NCBI RefSeq assembly: GCF_001514285.1
Contig: NZ_KQ949036.1
Location: forward strand, 62,001-126,000
Reading direction: 5' to 3'
DNA from: Streptomyces sp. DSM 15324
GTDB lineage: Bacteria > Actinomycetota > Actinomycetes > Streptomycetales > Streptomycetaceae
Length of the DNA stretch: 64,000 nucleotides
Shown: positions 25,250 through 32,548 of the stretch, one piece after another
How positions within the stretch are numbered: position 1 is the first letter of the stretch
How the letters are laid out: each line of letters opens with the position of its first letter
The notes under the pieces: generated by a model
The model's database searches: none
What the model was told of the DNA's origin: nothing
The model's input: the letters and a program-made list of their open reading frames with translations, nothing else
Made by a program: the position numbers and the translations under genes

Positions 25250-25447
25250 TCGACCAACAACCTCTCGGCGGTCGGCACCTTCCGTGCCGCGCAGTGTCTC
25301 AGAGCCCGGTCAGCCATCGACCATCAGTACGTCATTGACTATTGGGCAGTTCAGGCATTCCAGCACGACGTCCTGCGCGATTCCAAACATGGAGAAGTGC
25401 CGGTTCGACGTGATGTAAGCCCCACGTAAAACGGTCAAAAAGAACGA

Positions 25448-25467
25448 GCCCCGTCAAAAGACGGGGC
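25448..25467 (-). terminator. terminator of second conservon
   Basis: GCCCCGTC and GACGGGGC form an eight-pair stem with an AAAA loop; on the minus strand it is followed by TCGTTCTTTTTG, a real T tail. It lies about 160 bases past cvnD copy 2. Confidence 0.85.
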
Positions 25468-25546
25468 CTTCGTGCGCACAGCGAGACCAAGTGACCGCGA
25501 CGCGTCGCGGTACCACCCGATTCCTCTGCCGAAACGTTATGAACAC

Positions 25547-25582
25547 CGGAGCCGGCCGTGTCAAACGCCACAGCCGGCTCCG
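25547..25582 (-). terminator. hairpin after cvnD copy 2
   Basis: CGGAGCCGGC and GCCGGCTCCG form a ten-pair stem with a 16-base loop, 45 bases past the second cvnD stop. It may be a first, weaker terminator or a 3'-end stabiliser. Confidence 0.5.
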
Positions 25583-25626
25583 AAGTGTCTACGACAAGTT
25601 CCGTAGAGGCACGGGGAACTTGAAAG

Positions 25627-26202
25627 TTACCGCAGGCGCGCCATGAGCGCATGTTCGACCAGGGTGATGAGTGCCGACTTGGCGTCCGAGCGGTGCCGGG
25701 CGTCCGTCGTGATGATCGGGGTGTCCGGCCCGATCTGGAGCGCCTCGCGCACCTCTTCGGGCTGGTACGGCTGCTGCCCGTCGAAGCCGTTGAGGGCGAC
25801 GACGAACGGCAGGCCGCTGTTCTCGAAGTAGTCGACCGCGGGGAAGCAGTCGGCGAGACGACGGGTGTCGACGAGCACGACCGCCCCGATGGCGCCGCGC
25901 ACCAGGTCGTCCCACATGAACCAGAAGCGGTCCTGGCCGGGGGTGCCGAACAGGTACAGGATCAGGTCCTGGTCGAGGGTGATGCGGCCGAAGTCCATGG
26001 CCACCGTGGTGGTGGTCTTGTCCCCGGTGTGGGTGAGGTCGTCGATGCCCGCCGACGCGGACGTCATGACGGCCTCGGTACGCAGCGGGTTGATCTCCGA
26101 GACCGCCCCCACGAACGTGGTCTTGCCGACGCCGAAGCCACCCGCCACCACGATCTTCGCGGAAGTGGTGGCCCGGCCGCCGTCAGAGCTTGCGAAGTCC
26201 AC
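25627..26202 (-). CDS. cvnD: conservon small GTPase CvnD (copy 2)
   Basis: The 191-residue product is nearly the same as copy 1: P-loop GGFGVGKTT, GTPGQDRFWFMWDDL and LNGFDG in the G4 position. Differences lie mainly in the first 15 residues and at a few sites such as DGQQPYQPEEV. GTG at 26202 overlaps the end of cvnC by 20 bases, exactly as in copy 1. It ends the second conservon operon. Confidence 0.95.
   Translation of the reverse strand: MDFASSDGGRATTSAKIVVAGGFGVGKTTFVGAVSEINPLRTEAVMTSASAGIDDLTHTGDKTTTTVAMDFGRITLDQDLILYLFGTPGQDRFWFMWDDLVRGAIGAVVLVDTRRLADCFPAVDYFENSGLPFVVALNGFDGQQPYQPEEVREALQIGPDTPIITTDARHRSDAKSALITLVEHALMARLR
25886..26103 (-). repeat. 218-bp block identical to 20518-20735
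   Basis: This is the second copy of the identical block inside cvnD; offset between copies is 5368 bases. See the entry at 20518. Confidence 0.9.
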
Positions 26203-26581
26203 TGAGCACCCTTTCGAGCAGCGTCACGTCCGGAGCGCCGCCGTTGTTCTCGTCGCCGCCCGGCTGGTGGATGGCCACCAGACCGGCCTCGGCGAGGTCC
26301 GCCACCAGGATCCTGGCCACCCCCAGCGGCATGGCCAGCAGCGCCGAGACCTCGGCGACCGACTTGACCTCGCGGCACAGGTGGCAGATGCGCTGGTGCT
26401 CCGGGAGCAGCCCCATGAGTGCTGCCGGGTCGGCCGTGGTGCTGATCAGCGCCTCGATGGCGAGCTGATAGCGCGGCCGGGTCCGGCCACCGGTCATCGC
26501 GTAAGGACGCACCAGCGGCTGGTCGCCCTCATCCCCGTACGGCTCCGCGTACGGATCATGATGGGCGGGGGGCGGGGTCAT
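26183..26581 (-). CDS. cvnC: conservon DUF742 protein CvnC (copy 2, short form)
   Basis: The 132-residue protein is almost only the DUF742 domain: a 20-residue head MTPPPAHHDPYAEPYGDEGD, then QPLVRPYAMTGGRTRPRYQL and the same CREVKSVAEVSALL and GVARILVADLAEAGLVAIH motifs as copy 1. ATG at 26581 follows GGAGG by four to five bases. It lacks the Pro/Gln-rich N-terminal arm of copy 1. Confidence 0.93.
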   Translation of the reverse strand: MTPPPAHHDPYAEPYGDEGDQPLVRPYAMTGGRTRPRYQLAIEALISTTADPAALMGLLPEHQRICHLCREVKSVAEVSALLAMPLGVARILVADLAEAGLVAIHQPGGDENNGGAPDVTLLERVLSGLRKL

Positions 26582-26694
26582 GGATCCTCCGGGCGGGACA
26601 GCATTCTCGGTCAGTCGTGCCGTCCGTCGAGGCCGGTGGGGGGGAGTGTGTCGGCCGGACGGTGATTTCGTGAGGCGGGTGGTGCCGGGGACGG

Positions 26695-27117
26695 TCAGTG
26701 GAGCAGACTGCCCTGGAGCTCGGCGCGCAGGTCGGGGGTGAGAACCGCGCCCGCGCGGTCGACGAGCAGCGCCATCTCGTAGCCGACGAGGCCGATGTCG
26801 CACTCGGGGTGCGCGAGCACGGCCAGGGACGAGCCGTCCGAGACGGACATGAGGAAGAGGAATCCCCGCTCCATCTCGACGACCGTCTGGGCGACGTTGC
26901 CACCCTCGAAGATCCGGGAGGCCCCGGCCGTGAGCGAGGTGAGCCCCGAGGCCACCGCCGCCAGCTGGTCGGCACGGTCGCGCGGGAAGCCCTCGGACAT
27001 CGCGAGCAGGAGCCCGTCGGCGGACACGACGACGGTGTGGGACACCCCGGGGGTGTTGTCCACGAAGTTGGTGATCAACCAGTTCAGATTCTGTGCCGCC
27101 TGGCTCATCTGACTCAA
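26695..27117 (-). CDS. cvnB: conservon roadblock/LC7 protein CvnB (copy 2)
   Basis: A 140-residue roadblock protein that is almost identical to copy 1 (MSQAAQNLNWLITNFVDN, ADGLLLAMSEGFPRD, GSSLAVLAHPECDIGLVG). The start is TTG at 27117, directly abutting the TAG of cvnA, with AGGAG seven bases upstream; an ATG three codons later is the alternative. The 113-base gap to cvnC copy 2 holds no gene. Confidence 0.94.
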   Translation of the reverse strand: MSQMSQAAQNLNWLITNFVDNTPGVSHTVVVSADGLLLAMSEGFPRDRADQLAAVASGLTSLTAGASRIFEGGNVAQTVVEMERGFLFLMSVSDGSSLAVLAHPECDIGLVGYEMALLVDRAGAVLTPDLRAELQGSLLH

Positions 27118-30100
27118 CTAACGCTCCTGCGGGTGAGTGGGGCTCGGGAAACTGCCGGTCTGACCGTTGCCGGCCTGACGACCCTGCGCGATGCCCCGAC
27201 GAAGATTGGTCAGCCGTCCGCGTACGTCGTCAGGCGCACGCGAGACCTGCGGACCGGTTTGGTGCTGTTGCTGCTGTGCGGTGCCCGGGACCAGGTTGGC
27301 CCGGGGCACCCGGCGCGGCAGACCGGAGGTGGTGACCCCGCCCGCGGCGGGCTGCCGGACGCGCTCGGCCTGTCGGACGAGTTCGTCGTTCGGCGACGTG
27401 CGCCACGAGGAGGTGGAGGGGCCGCCGGCCGCGGGCCGCTGGGGTGCGGCCGGAGCCTGCGGCTGCTGCTGGGGTGCCTGCGGCGCGGGAGCCTGGCCCG
27501 GACCGCCCGCCTGCGGCCCGCCGTGGAACCAGTTGGTCTCCAGCGTGTCGTACAGCGGGGTGCGGCCGTCGCCCGGACCCGGGGCCGGCGGCAGGGCCTC
27601 CGGCTCGGGACGGTGGGCGGGGCGCGGCGGGACCTGCGGACGCGGCGAGCCGAAACCGCCCGCGCCGTTGACCTGGGGGCGCTCGAACTGACCCGTGGAC
27701 GTCATGTCCTGGCGGCCGGGCAGCGCGTGCTGGCCCGTGCCGGAGCCGTCGTAGCCGGGCGCGGCGAACTGGCCGGTGGAGCCGGTGTCGTACGCCTGCG
27801 GAGCGAACTGGTTCGGGTTCGGCGCGGTGTTCTGGCCGCCCGGGGTGCCGAAGACGTCGGAGCGGGTGAACCCGTTGTCGTCGCGGTCGGCGGTGCCCGG
27901 GCGCTGGAACTGGCCCGTGTCCTGGGGGCCGGCCGGAGCGACGGCGGGGAACTGGCCCGTGCTCTGCGGAGCGCCCGCGCCGCGGCCGAAGTCGGCCGGG
28001 CCCTGGCGGTCGTCGATGCGCGGCATGCGCGAGGTCTGCGCGACGTCCGGCTCCTCGTGGCCGCGCGGAGCGTCCAGCGGGGTGCGCGGAACCGGCGGCT
28101 GGGCGTTCTCGTCGCCCCAGCTCGTCACGCGCGGCTGCGGGTTGCCACCGGGCAGCTCGGCGCGCGGGCCGCCGCGCGGCGGGAGCTGCGGCTGACGGCC
28201 GCGCTGCTCGGAGTTGTTCTTGCGCTGCGGGGGACGCCCGCCGCCGAAGAAGTCCTGGCTCTGGCCGTTCACACCGGAGTTCTGCAGCCCCTGCGGGGCG
28301 CCCGGTGCCTGACCGCCGAAGCCGGCGCCCGCACCGGCCGGGGCCGTCCGGTCCTGCTGGGGCGGGAGGGGCGACTGCGGTCCGCGCGGGGGCTGACCGC
28401 CGGGACGGCCACCGCCGTCACGGCCGGGCAGCGCGGCCCGGGGACCCTGGCCGGCGGCCAGGCGGCCGCCTCCGCCGGGAGAGGAGCCGGGACCCGCACC
28501 GAGGGCGCCGCCCCCACCGGGGGCACCGGCGCCGAGCGCACCGCCCTGCGGGCCGCCGTTCTGGCGACGTGCGGCGGCCGCGCCCGCGGCGGCCTGCGCG
28601 GCGGCGGGACCGCCGGCGGAGCCGCCCTGGCCGGGCTTGGGCTGGGGCTTCTTGCCGCCCTGGGCGACGTCCACGGGCAGCATGACCAGCGCGGTCGTAC
28701 CACCGGAGTCGGACGGGCGCAGCTGGATGCGGATGCCGTGCCGCTGGGACAGACGACCGACCACGAAGAGGCCCATGCGGCGGGAGACGGAGACGTCCAC
28801 GGTGGGCGGCGAGGCGAGCCGCTCGTTGATCGCGGCGAGGTCCTCGGGGGACAGGCCGATACCGGTGTCGTGGATCTCGATCAGCACGCGGCCGTCGGGC
28901 AGCGCGTGACCGGTGACCTTGACCTTGGTCTGCGGGGAGGAGAACGAGGTGGCGTTCTCCAGCAGCTCGGCGAGGAGGTGCACGAGGTCGTTGACGACCC
29001 GGCCGGCCACTTCGGTGGACGGCACGGAGGCCAGTTCGATGCGCTCGTACTGCTCCACCTCGGAGGCGGCGGCGCGCAGGACGTCGACCAGGGGGACCGG
29101 GCGGGTCCAGCGTCGGCCGGGCTCTTCACCCGCGAGGACCAGGAGGTTCTCACCGTTACGGCGCATGCGGGTGGCGAGGTGGTCGAGCTTGAAGAGGGAG
29201 GACAGCTGGTCCGGGTCGGCCTCGCGGGACTCCAGTTCGGAGATGAGCGAGAGCTGACGCTGGATGAGGCCCTGGGAGCGGCGCGAGAGGTTGGTGAACA
29301 TCGCGTTGACGTTGCCCCGCAGCAGGGCCTGCTCGGCGGCGAGGCGGACCGCCTCGCGGTGCACGTCGTCGAAGGCCGCGGCCACCTGGCCGATCTCGTC
29401 CCGGGAGTGCACACCGACCGACTCCACGGACGTGTCGACGTCCTGCGGGTCGGACTCGGAGAGCTGCTTGACCAGCTCGGGCAGGCGGTCCTGGGCGACC
29501 TTGGTGGCGGTCTCCTGGAGGCGGCGCAGCGAGCGGATCATGGACCGGGCGACGACGAAGGCGCCGACCAGCGACACACCGAGGACGAGGAGGATCAGGG
29601 CACCGTTGATGATGGCGTCGCGCTCGGACTCGGAGCGCAGCTCACGGGCCTTCTGTTCCATGTCCTCGAGCAGGGTGAGCTCGATGTTGTTCATCTGGCG
29701 GATCTTGGTCGACGAGTCGTCGATCCAGTCCTGGTACGACCGCTGGTCCTGCGAGGTCAGACCGGAGGCGGAGGCGAACGCACGCGAGGCGTAGGTGTCG
29801 GACTCCTCGATGACCGGGTTGCCCTGCTCGATGGGCTTCAGCAGCTCCTCGGCGCCGTCGTCGCCGTAGATGCTGCGGAAACTGGCGAGTTCGGAGGCCT
29901 CGTTGTCGAAGGCGGCGTCGGCGTACTGCCGCTCGTTGTTGGAGAGCTCGCCGTACGACGTGTTGTTCGCCGGCAGCGCGGCCGCGAGGACGGCGCGCTG
30001 GATGGAGGCGTACTCCTTGGCGTTGGAGAAGGCGGCCAGCGCACGCGTGCGCTGGATCATCTCCGGGTTGCTGGTGGCCTGGGCCATGTCCTGCGAGAGG

Positions 30101-30813
30101 TCGAGCAGGCTCGTGATGAGCTGGTGGTAGGCGTCGACCGTCTGGGAGGCGTTGCCCTTCTCCGCGTACGCCGTGGAGCGGATCTTCTGGAGGTTCGCGA
30201 GGTCGGAGAGCAGACCGATGAGGCTGTCGCGGACGCCCTGGAGGTTGCCCGCCTTGGAGGCGGTGTTGATCTCCTCGGAGGCGTCCTGGAAGGCGGTCAC
30301 GGCCCGGTCCGTCTTGGTCCGGTAGCCCTTGATGCCGAAGTCGGTCGCCTTGGTGCCGTGCGACATCGGGCCGGCCGAGCGGTCGCGCTCCTCCTGGAGG
30401 GCGACGGCGAGCTCGGTGGCCTGCTTGGTCATGTCCGTCAGCAGCCGCATGTTGTCGAGCTGCTGGATGTCGTCCATGGACTCGTTGATACGCAGCGCGC
30501 CCAGCGTGGTGGCCGCGACCACCGGGAGGGTCAGCAGCGCCACGAGACGCGTGGAGATGCGCCAGTTGCGCAGGGCCACGCGGGAGCCGGTCCCGCCGGG
30601 CCCGGCCGGCGGCTTGACGGTCGGAGTCGGGGGAAGGGGGCTCGGCGACGCGGACGCGCCGGGGCGCCCTGAGCGCTCACCACCGTCGCCGGACGGGTTC
30701 GGGCCCGGGTTCTGGGCGTGCTGGAGCGAGGAGCTGCCATTGCTGGGGGCAGTCCCGCCGTGCGGCTCCGGCTCCGCCGAAGCACTGCCATCCCTCTTGA
30801 AACGTCCCTGCAC
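27118..30813 (-). CDS. cvnA: conservon sensor ATPase CvnA (copy 2)
   Basis: The 1231-residue product has an N-terminal Ser/Pro/Gly-rich cytoplasmic tail, a membrane helix (LVALLTLPVVAATTLGAL), a NIT-like helical sensor domain, a second membrane helix (DAIINGALILLVLGVSLVGA), a HAMP-like segment and an HATPase domain with LLAELLENATSF, IHDTGIGLS and RMGLFVVGRLSQRHGIRI. The region after about residue 690 is very rich in Gly, Pro and Gln, includes five TGQF/TGQH repeats, and ends in the conserved module GLPRRVPRANL...VSRAPDDVRGRL (1164-1231). GTG at 30813 is the start, with GAGG 11 bases upstream. It heads the second conservon operon. Confidence 0.95.
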   Translation of the reverse strand: MQGRFKRDGSASAEPEPHGGTAPSNGSSSLQHAQNPGPNPSGDGGERSGRPGASASPSPLPPTPTVKPPAGPGGTGSRVALRNWRISTRLVALLTLPVVAATTLGALRINESMDDIQQLDNMRLLTDMTKQATELAVALQEERDRSAGPMSHGTKATDFGIKGYRTKTDRAVTAFQDASEEINTASKAGNLQGVRDSLIGLLSDLANLQKIRSTAYAEKGNASQTVDAYHQLITSLLDLSQDMAQATSNPEMIQRTRALAAFSNAKEYASIQRAVLAAALPANNTSYGELSNNERQYADAAFDNEASELASFRSIYGDDGAEELLKPIEQGNPVIEESDTYASRAFASASGLTSQDQRSYQDWIDDSSTKIRQMNNIELTLLEDMEQKARELRSESERDAIINGALILLVLGVSLVGAFVVARSMIRSLRRLQETATKVAQDRLPELVKQLSESDPQDVDTSVESVGVHSRDEIGQVAAAFDDVHREAVRLAAEQALLRGNVNAMFTNLSRRSQGLIQRQLSLISELESREADPDQLSSLFKLDHLATRMRRNGENLLVLAGEEPGRRWTRPVPLVDVLRAAASEVEQYERIELASVPSTEVAGRVVNDLVHLLAELLENATSFSSPQTKVKVTGHALPDGRVLIEIHDTGIGLSPEDLAAINERLASPPTVDVSVSRRMGLFVVGRLSQRHGIRIQLRPSDSGGTTALVMLPVDVAQGGKKPQPKPGQGGSAGGPAAAQAAAGAAAARRQNGGPQGGALGAGAPGGGGALGAGPGSSPGGGGRLAAGQGPRAALPGRDGGGRPGGQPPRGPQSPLPPQQDRTAPAGAGAGFGGQAPGAPQGLQNSGVNGQSQDFFGGGRPPQRKNNSEQRGRQPQLPPRGGPRAELPGGNPQPRVTSWGDENAQPPVPRTPLDAPRGHEEPDVAQTSRMPRIDDRQGPADFGRGAGAPQSTGQFPAVAPAGPQDTGQFQRPGTADRDDNGFTRSDVFGTPGGQNTAPNPNQFAPQAYDTGSTGQFAAPGYDGSGTGQHALPGRQDMTSTGQFERPQVNGAGGFGSPRPQVPPRPAHRPEPEALPPAPGPGDGRTPLYDTLETNWFHGGPQAGGPGQAPAPQAPQQQPQAPAAPQRPAAGGPSTSSWRTSPNDELVRQAERVRQPAAGGVTTSGLPRRVPRANLVPGTAQQQQHQTGPQVSRAPDDVRGRLTNLRRGIAQGRQAGNGQTGSFPSPTHPQER

Positions 30814-31072
30814 TAGCGTCGCAACCTCTGGACCAGGCGCCCTTCCGGATGAACGGAAGGACGGTGTCGGCGTATTGAAGGACGTCCTGAATTACGTCCC
30901 TCGAACGGTCGTGAGTGACCGGCGCTGGCTCCCCCTTCCAACCGCCACTACGGCGCTCTCGCGCCCCGGTGCGCCGGCTCGATTCAGCGGCGGTCCGTGA
31001 GATTCCAGCACAGTGCCGGACCTCCAACAAGGTGTGTTGGCCGGGCTGTGACATGCGTGACAGCACGTGAGG

Positions 31073-31101
31073 GGAACGTTACGGGACGTGGAAAACGTTC
31101 C
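31073..31101. promoter_or_regulatory. inverted repeat GGAACGTT-N13-AACGTTCC
   Basis: Perfect eight-base arms separated by 13 bases lie 260 bases upstream of the second cvnA. The spacing (about two helix turns between centres) suits a dimeric DNA-binding protein. The regulator is unknown. Confidence 0.45.
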
Positions 31102-31240
31102 GCCATAAAGCGGGCGTAAGGGCCCGAACCGTGAAGGGGGAGCAGGTGTCCCAGTCGCCATGATCAGGAGCGGAATGGGTGATTCAGGGGGTCAATGTCC
31201 GTTTCGAAGCGGTCGTTCGACGGCACGGTTTGACCGCTTT

Positions 31241-31275
31241 GATCACCGATTCGTGAGCAAACTCACACAGTGATC
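31241..31275. promoter_or_regulatory. nested inverted repeat upstream of the 62-residue gene
   Basis: Outer arms GATCAC and GTGATC enclose inner arms GTGAG and CTCAC around CAAA. It is about 110 bases upstream of the small gene. It may be an operator or an RNA structure. Confidence 0.45.
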
Positions 31276-31382
31276 GTGCTGCCCTGATGAGTTACCGGGG
31301 AATCGCGTGTTTAGCCTGACGCTTTACAGGGACGGCCTATCCGACAACCCCGGCACCACGAGTAGACAGGGTCACGTAAACA

Positions 31383-31571
31383 GTGAAGACGACGACGATG
31401 TTCCACAAGATCGCCAACCCGCGACGCACGACGCTGGCCCACCTCACCGGCACCGCCGAACTGCAGCTGCCGGTCCAGCAGGAGCACGCCGTCGACCTGC
31501 CGGCCCAGACCGCCAACCCCAAGCGCACCATCCTCATGGAAGCCCCGGTCACGGCCTCCGTCGCGGAGTAG
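31383..31571 (+). CDS. 62-residue small protein with internal ANP(R/K)RT repeat
   Basis: The frame starts GTG at 31383 (or ATG at 31398) and ends TAG. The product begins MKTTTMFHKIANPRRTTLAH and later has TANPKRTILMEAPVTASVAE, so the motif ANP(R/K)RT-x-L occurs twice, about 33 residues apart. It is soluble, without signal or membrane segment, and has no cysteine. No Shine-Dalgarno is evident, so expression may be from a leaderless mRNA. A very strong palindromic terminator follows, which supports a real transcript. I do not recognise a function. A ribosomally made peptide precursor is possible but nothing nearby looks like a modifying enzyme. Confidence 0.6.
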   Translation: MKTTTMFHKIANPRRTTLAHLTGTAELQLPVQQEHAVDLPAQTANPKRTILMEAPVTASVAE

Positions 31572-31664
31572 ATCTGCCGTACAGATCCACGAGATCCTCA
31601 CGATCTCCGCGCACTGATACGCGCACGGGCCGCCGAATGCTCAAGGCGGCCGCACACGGATGTC

Positions 31665-31692
31665 AAGGGCGCCCCCGGCCGGGGGCGCCCTT
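31665..31692 (+). terminator. perfect 28-base palindromic terminator
   Basis: AAGGGCGCCCCCGG and its exact complement abut, giving a long GC stem followed by CC. It separates the small gene from the FAH-family gene. Confidence 0.8.
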
Positions 31693-31762
31693 CCGCGTTA
31701 GCCTGGAGCGTCACACTCCAGCCAGCTCAGTCTCCGTCTTCAGGCAAGGGGCCAACCAACCC

Positions 31763-32548
31763 GTGCGCATCGCCAGGTTCTCCATCGACGGCAACGTCGC
31801 CTTCGGCGCGGTCGAGGGCGACAAACCGGACGAGCTCGTCCTCGACATCATCAAGGGCATCCCGTTCGCGGACTTCGAGCTCTCCGGTACGAAGGTGCCG
31901 CTGAGCAAGGTCCGGCTGCTCCCGCCCGTCCTGCCCAACAAGGTGGTGGCCTTCGGCCGCAACTACGCCGAGCACGCGCGAGAACTCGGCCACGAGGTGC
32001 CGGACGCCCCGTTCGCCTTCTTCAAGCCCTCCACCTCGGTGATCGGCCCCGGGGACGACATCCAGTACCCGGCGTTCTCCGAGGAACTGCACCACGAGGC
32101 CGAGCTCGCCGTCGTCATCGGCCGGATGTGCCGCGAGGTCCCGCGCGAGCGCGTGGCGGACGTGATCTTCGGCTACACCTGCGCCAACGACGTCACCGCA
32201 CGGGACGTCCAGCGGCGCGAGAAGCAGTGGGCGCGGGCCAAGGGCTTCGACACCTCCTGCCCGCTCGGCCCCTGGGTGGAGACGGACCTGGACCTCGCCA
32301 CCGCGTCCGACCTCACGATCCAGCTCACGGTCGACGGCCAACAGCGCCAGCTCGGCCGCACCAGCGAGATGATCCACTCCATCGAGGATCTGATCGTCAA
32401 CATCACCGAGGCCATGACGCTGCTCCCCGGCGACGTGATCCTCACGGGCACCCCGGCAGGGGTCGGCCCCCTGGCTGTCGGCGACGAGGTCGCCGTCACC
32501 ATCGAAGGCATCGGCACTCTCACCAACAAGGTTGTCAAGCGTGGCTAG
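31763..32548 (+). CDS. fumarylacetoacetate hydrolase family protein
   Basis: The 261-residue protein has the FAH C-terminal fold: a short N-terminal domain, then NKVVAFGRNYAEHARELGHE, PFAFFKPSTSVIGPGD, HHEAELAVVIGR (metal-binding Glu pair), GYTCANDVTARDVQRREKQW, and DVILTGTPAGVGPLAVGDEV. Such enzymes cleave C-C bonds in acylpyruvates or decarboxylate oxaloacetate, using Mg2+ or Mn2+. GTG at 31763 is chosen because MRIARFSIDG is the usual start of the family. It overlaps gltX by eight bases, so the two are translationally coupled although their roles seem unrelated. Confidence 0.9.
   Translation: MRIARFSIDGNVAFGAVEGDKPDELVLDIIKGIPFADFELSGTKVPLSKVRLLPPVLPNKVVAFGRNYAEHARELGHEVPDAPFAFFKPSTSVIGPGDDIQYPAFSEELHHEAELAVVIGRMCREVPRERVADVIFGYTCANDVTARDVQRREKQWARAKGFDTSCPLGPWVETDLDLATASDLTIQLTVDGQQRQLGRTSEMIHSIEDLIVNITEAMTLLPGDVILTGTPAGVGPLAVGDEVAVTIEGIGTLTNKVVKRG

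Larger units (their letters stand above)
25250..25626 (-). promoter_or_regulatory. inter-conservon region
   Basis: These 377 bases hold the promoter of the first conservon (near 25250-25400, relatively AT-rich) and the termination signals of the second. A GCCCCGTC/GACGGGGC hairpin (25448-25467) and a ten-pair stem at 25547-25582 are listed separately. No coding frame with supporting codon use was found. Confidence 0.5.
30814..31382. promoter_or_regulatory. 569-base intergenic region with two nested inverted repeats
   Basis: The region separates the minus-strand second conservon from the plus-strand 62-residue gene. It is long for this compact neighbourhood. It contains the GGAACGTT/AACGTTCC repeat at 31073-31101 and a nested repeat at 31241-31275, both given separately. 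TTTAGCCTGACGCTTTACAG near 31310 may be part of the promoter of the small gene. Short frames on both strands lack convincing codon use or ribosome binding sites. Confidence 0.5.

Noticed and set aside
26698..30672. A 1324-residue plus-strand frame over the second conservon
   Set aside because: It is antisense to cvnB and cvnA, has low-complexity Arg/Gly/Leu composition and no ribosome binding site; the minus-strand genes show clear family motifs.
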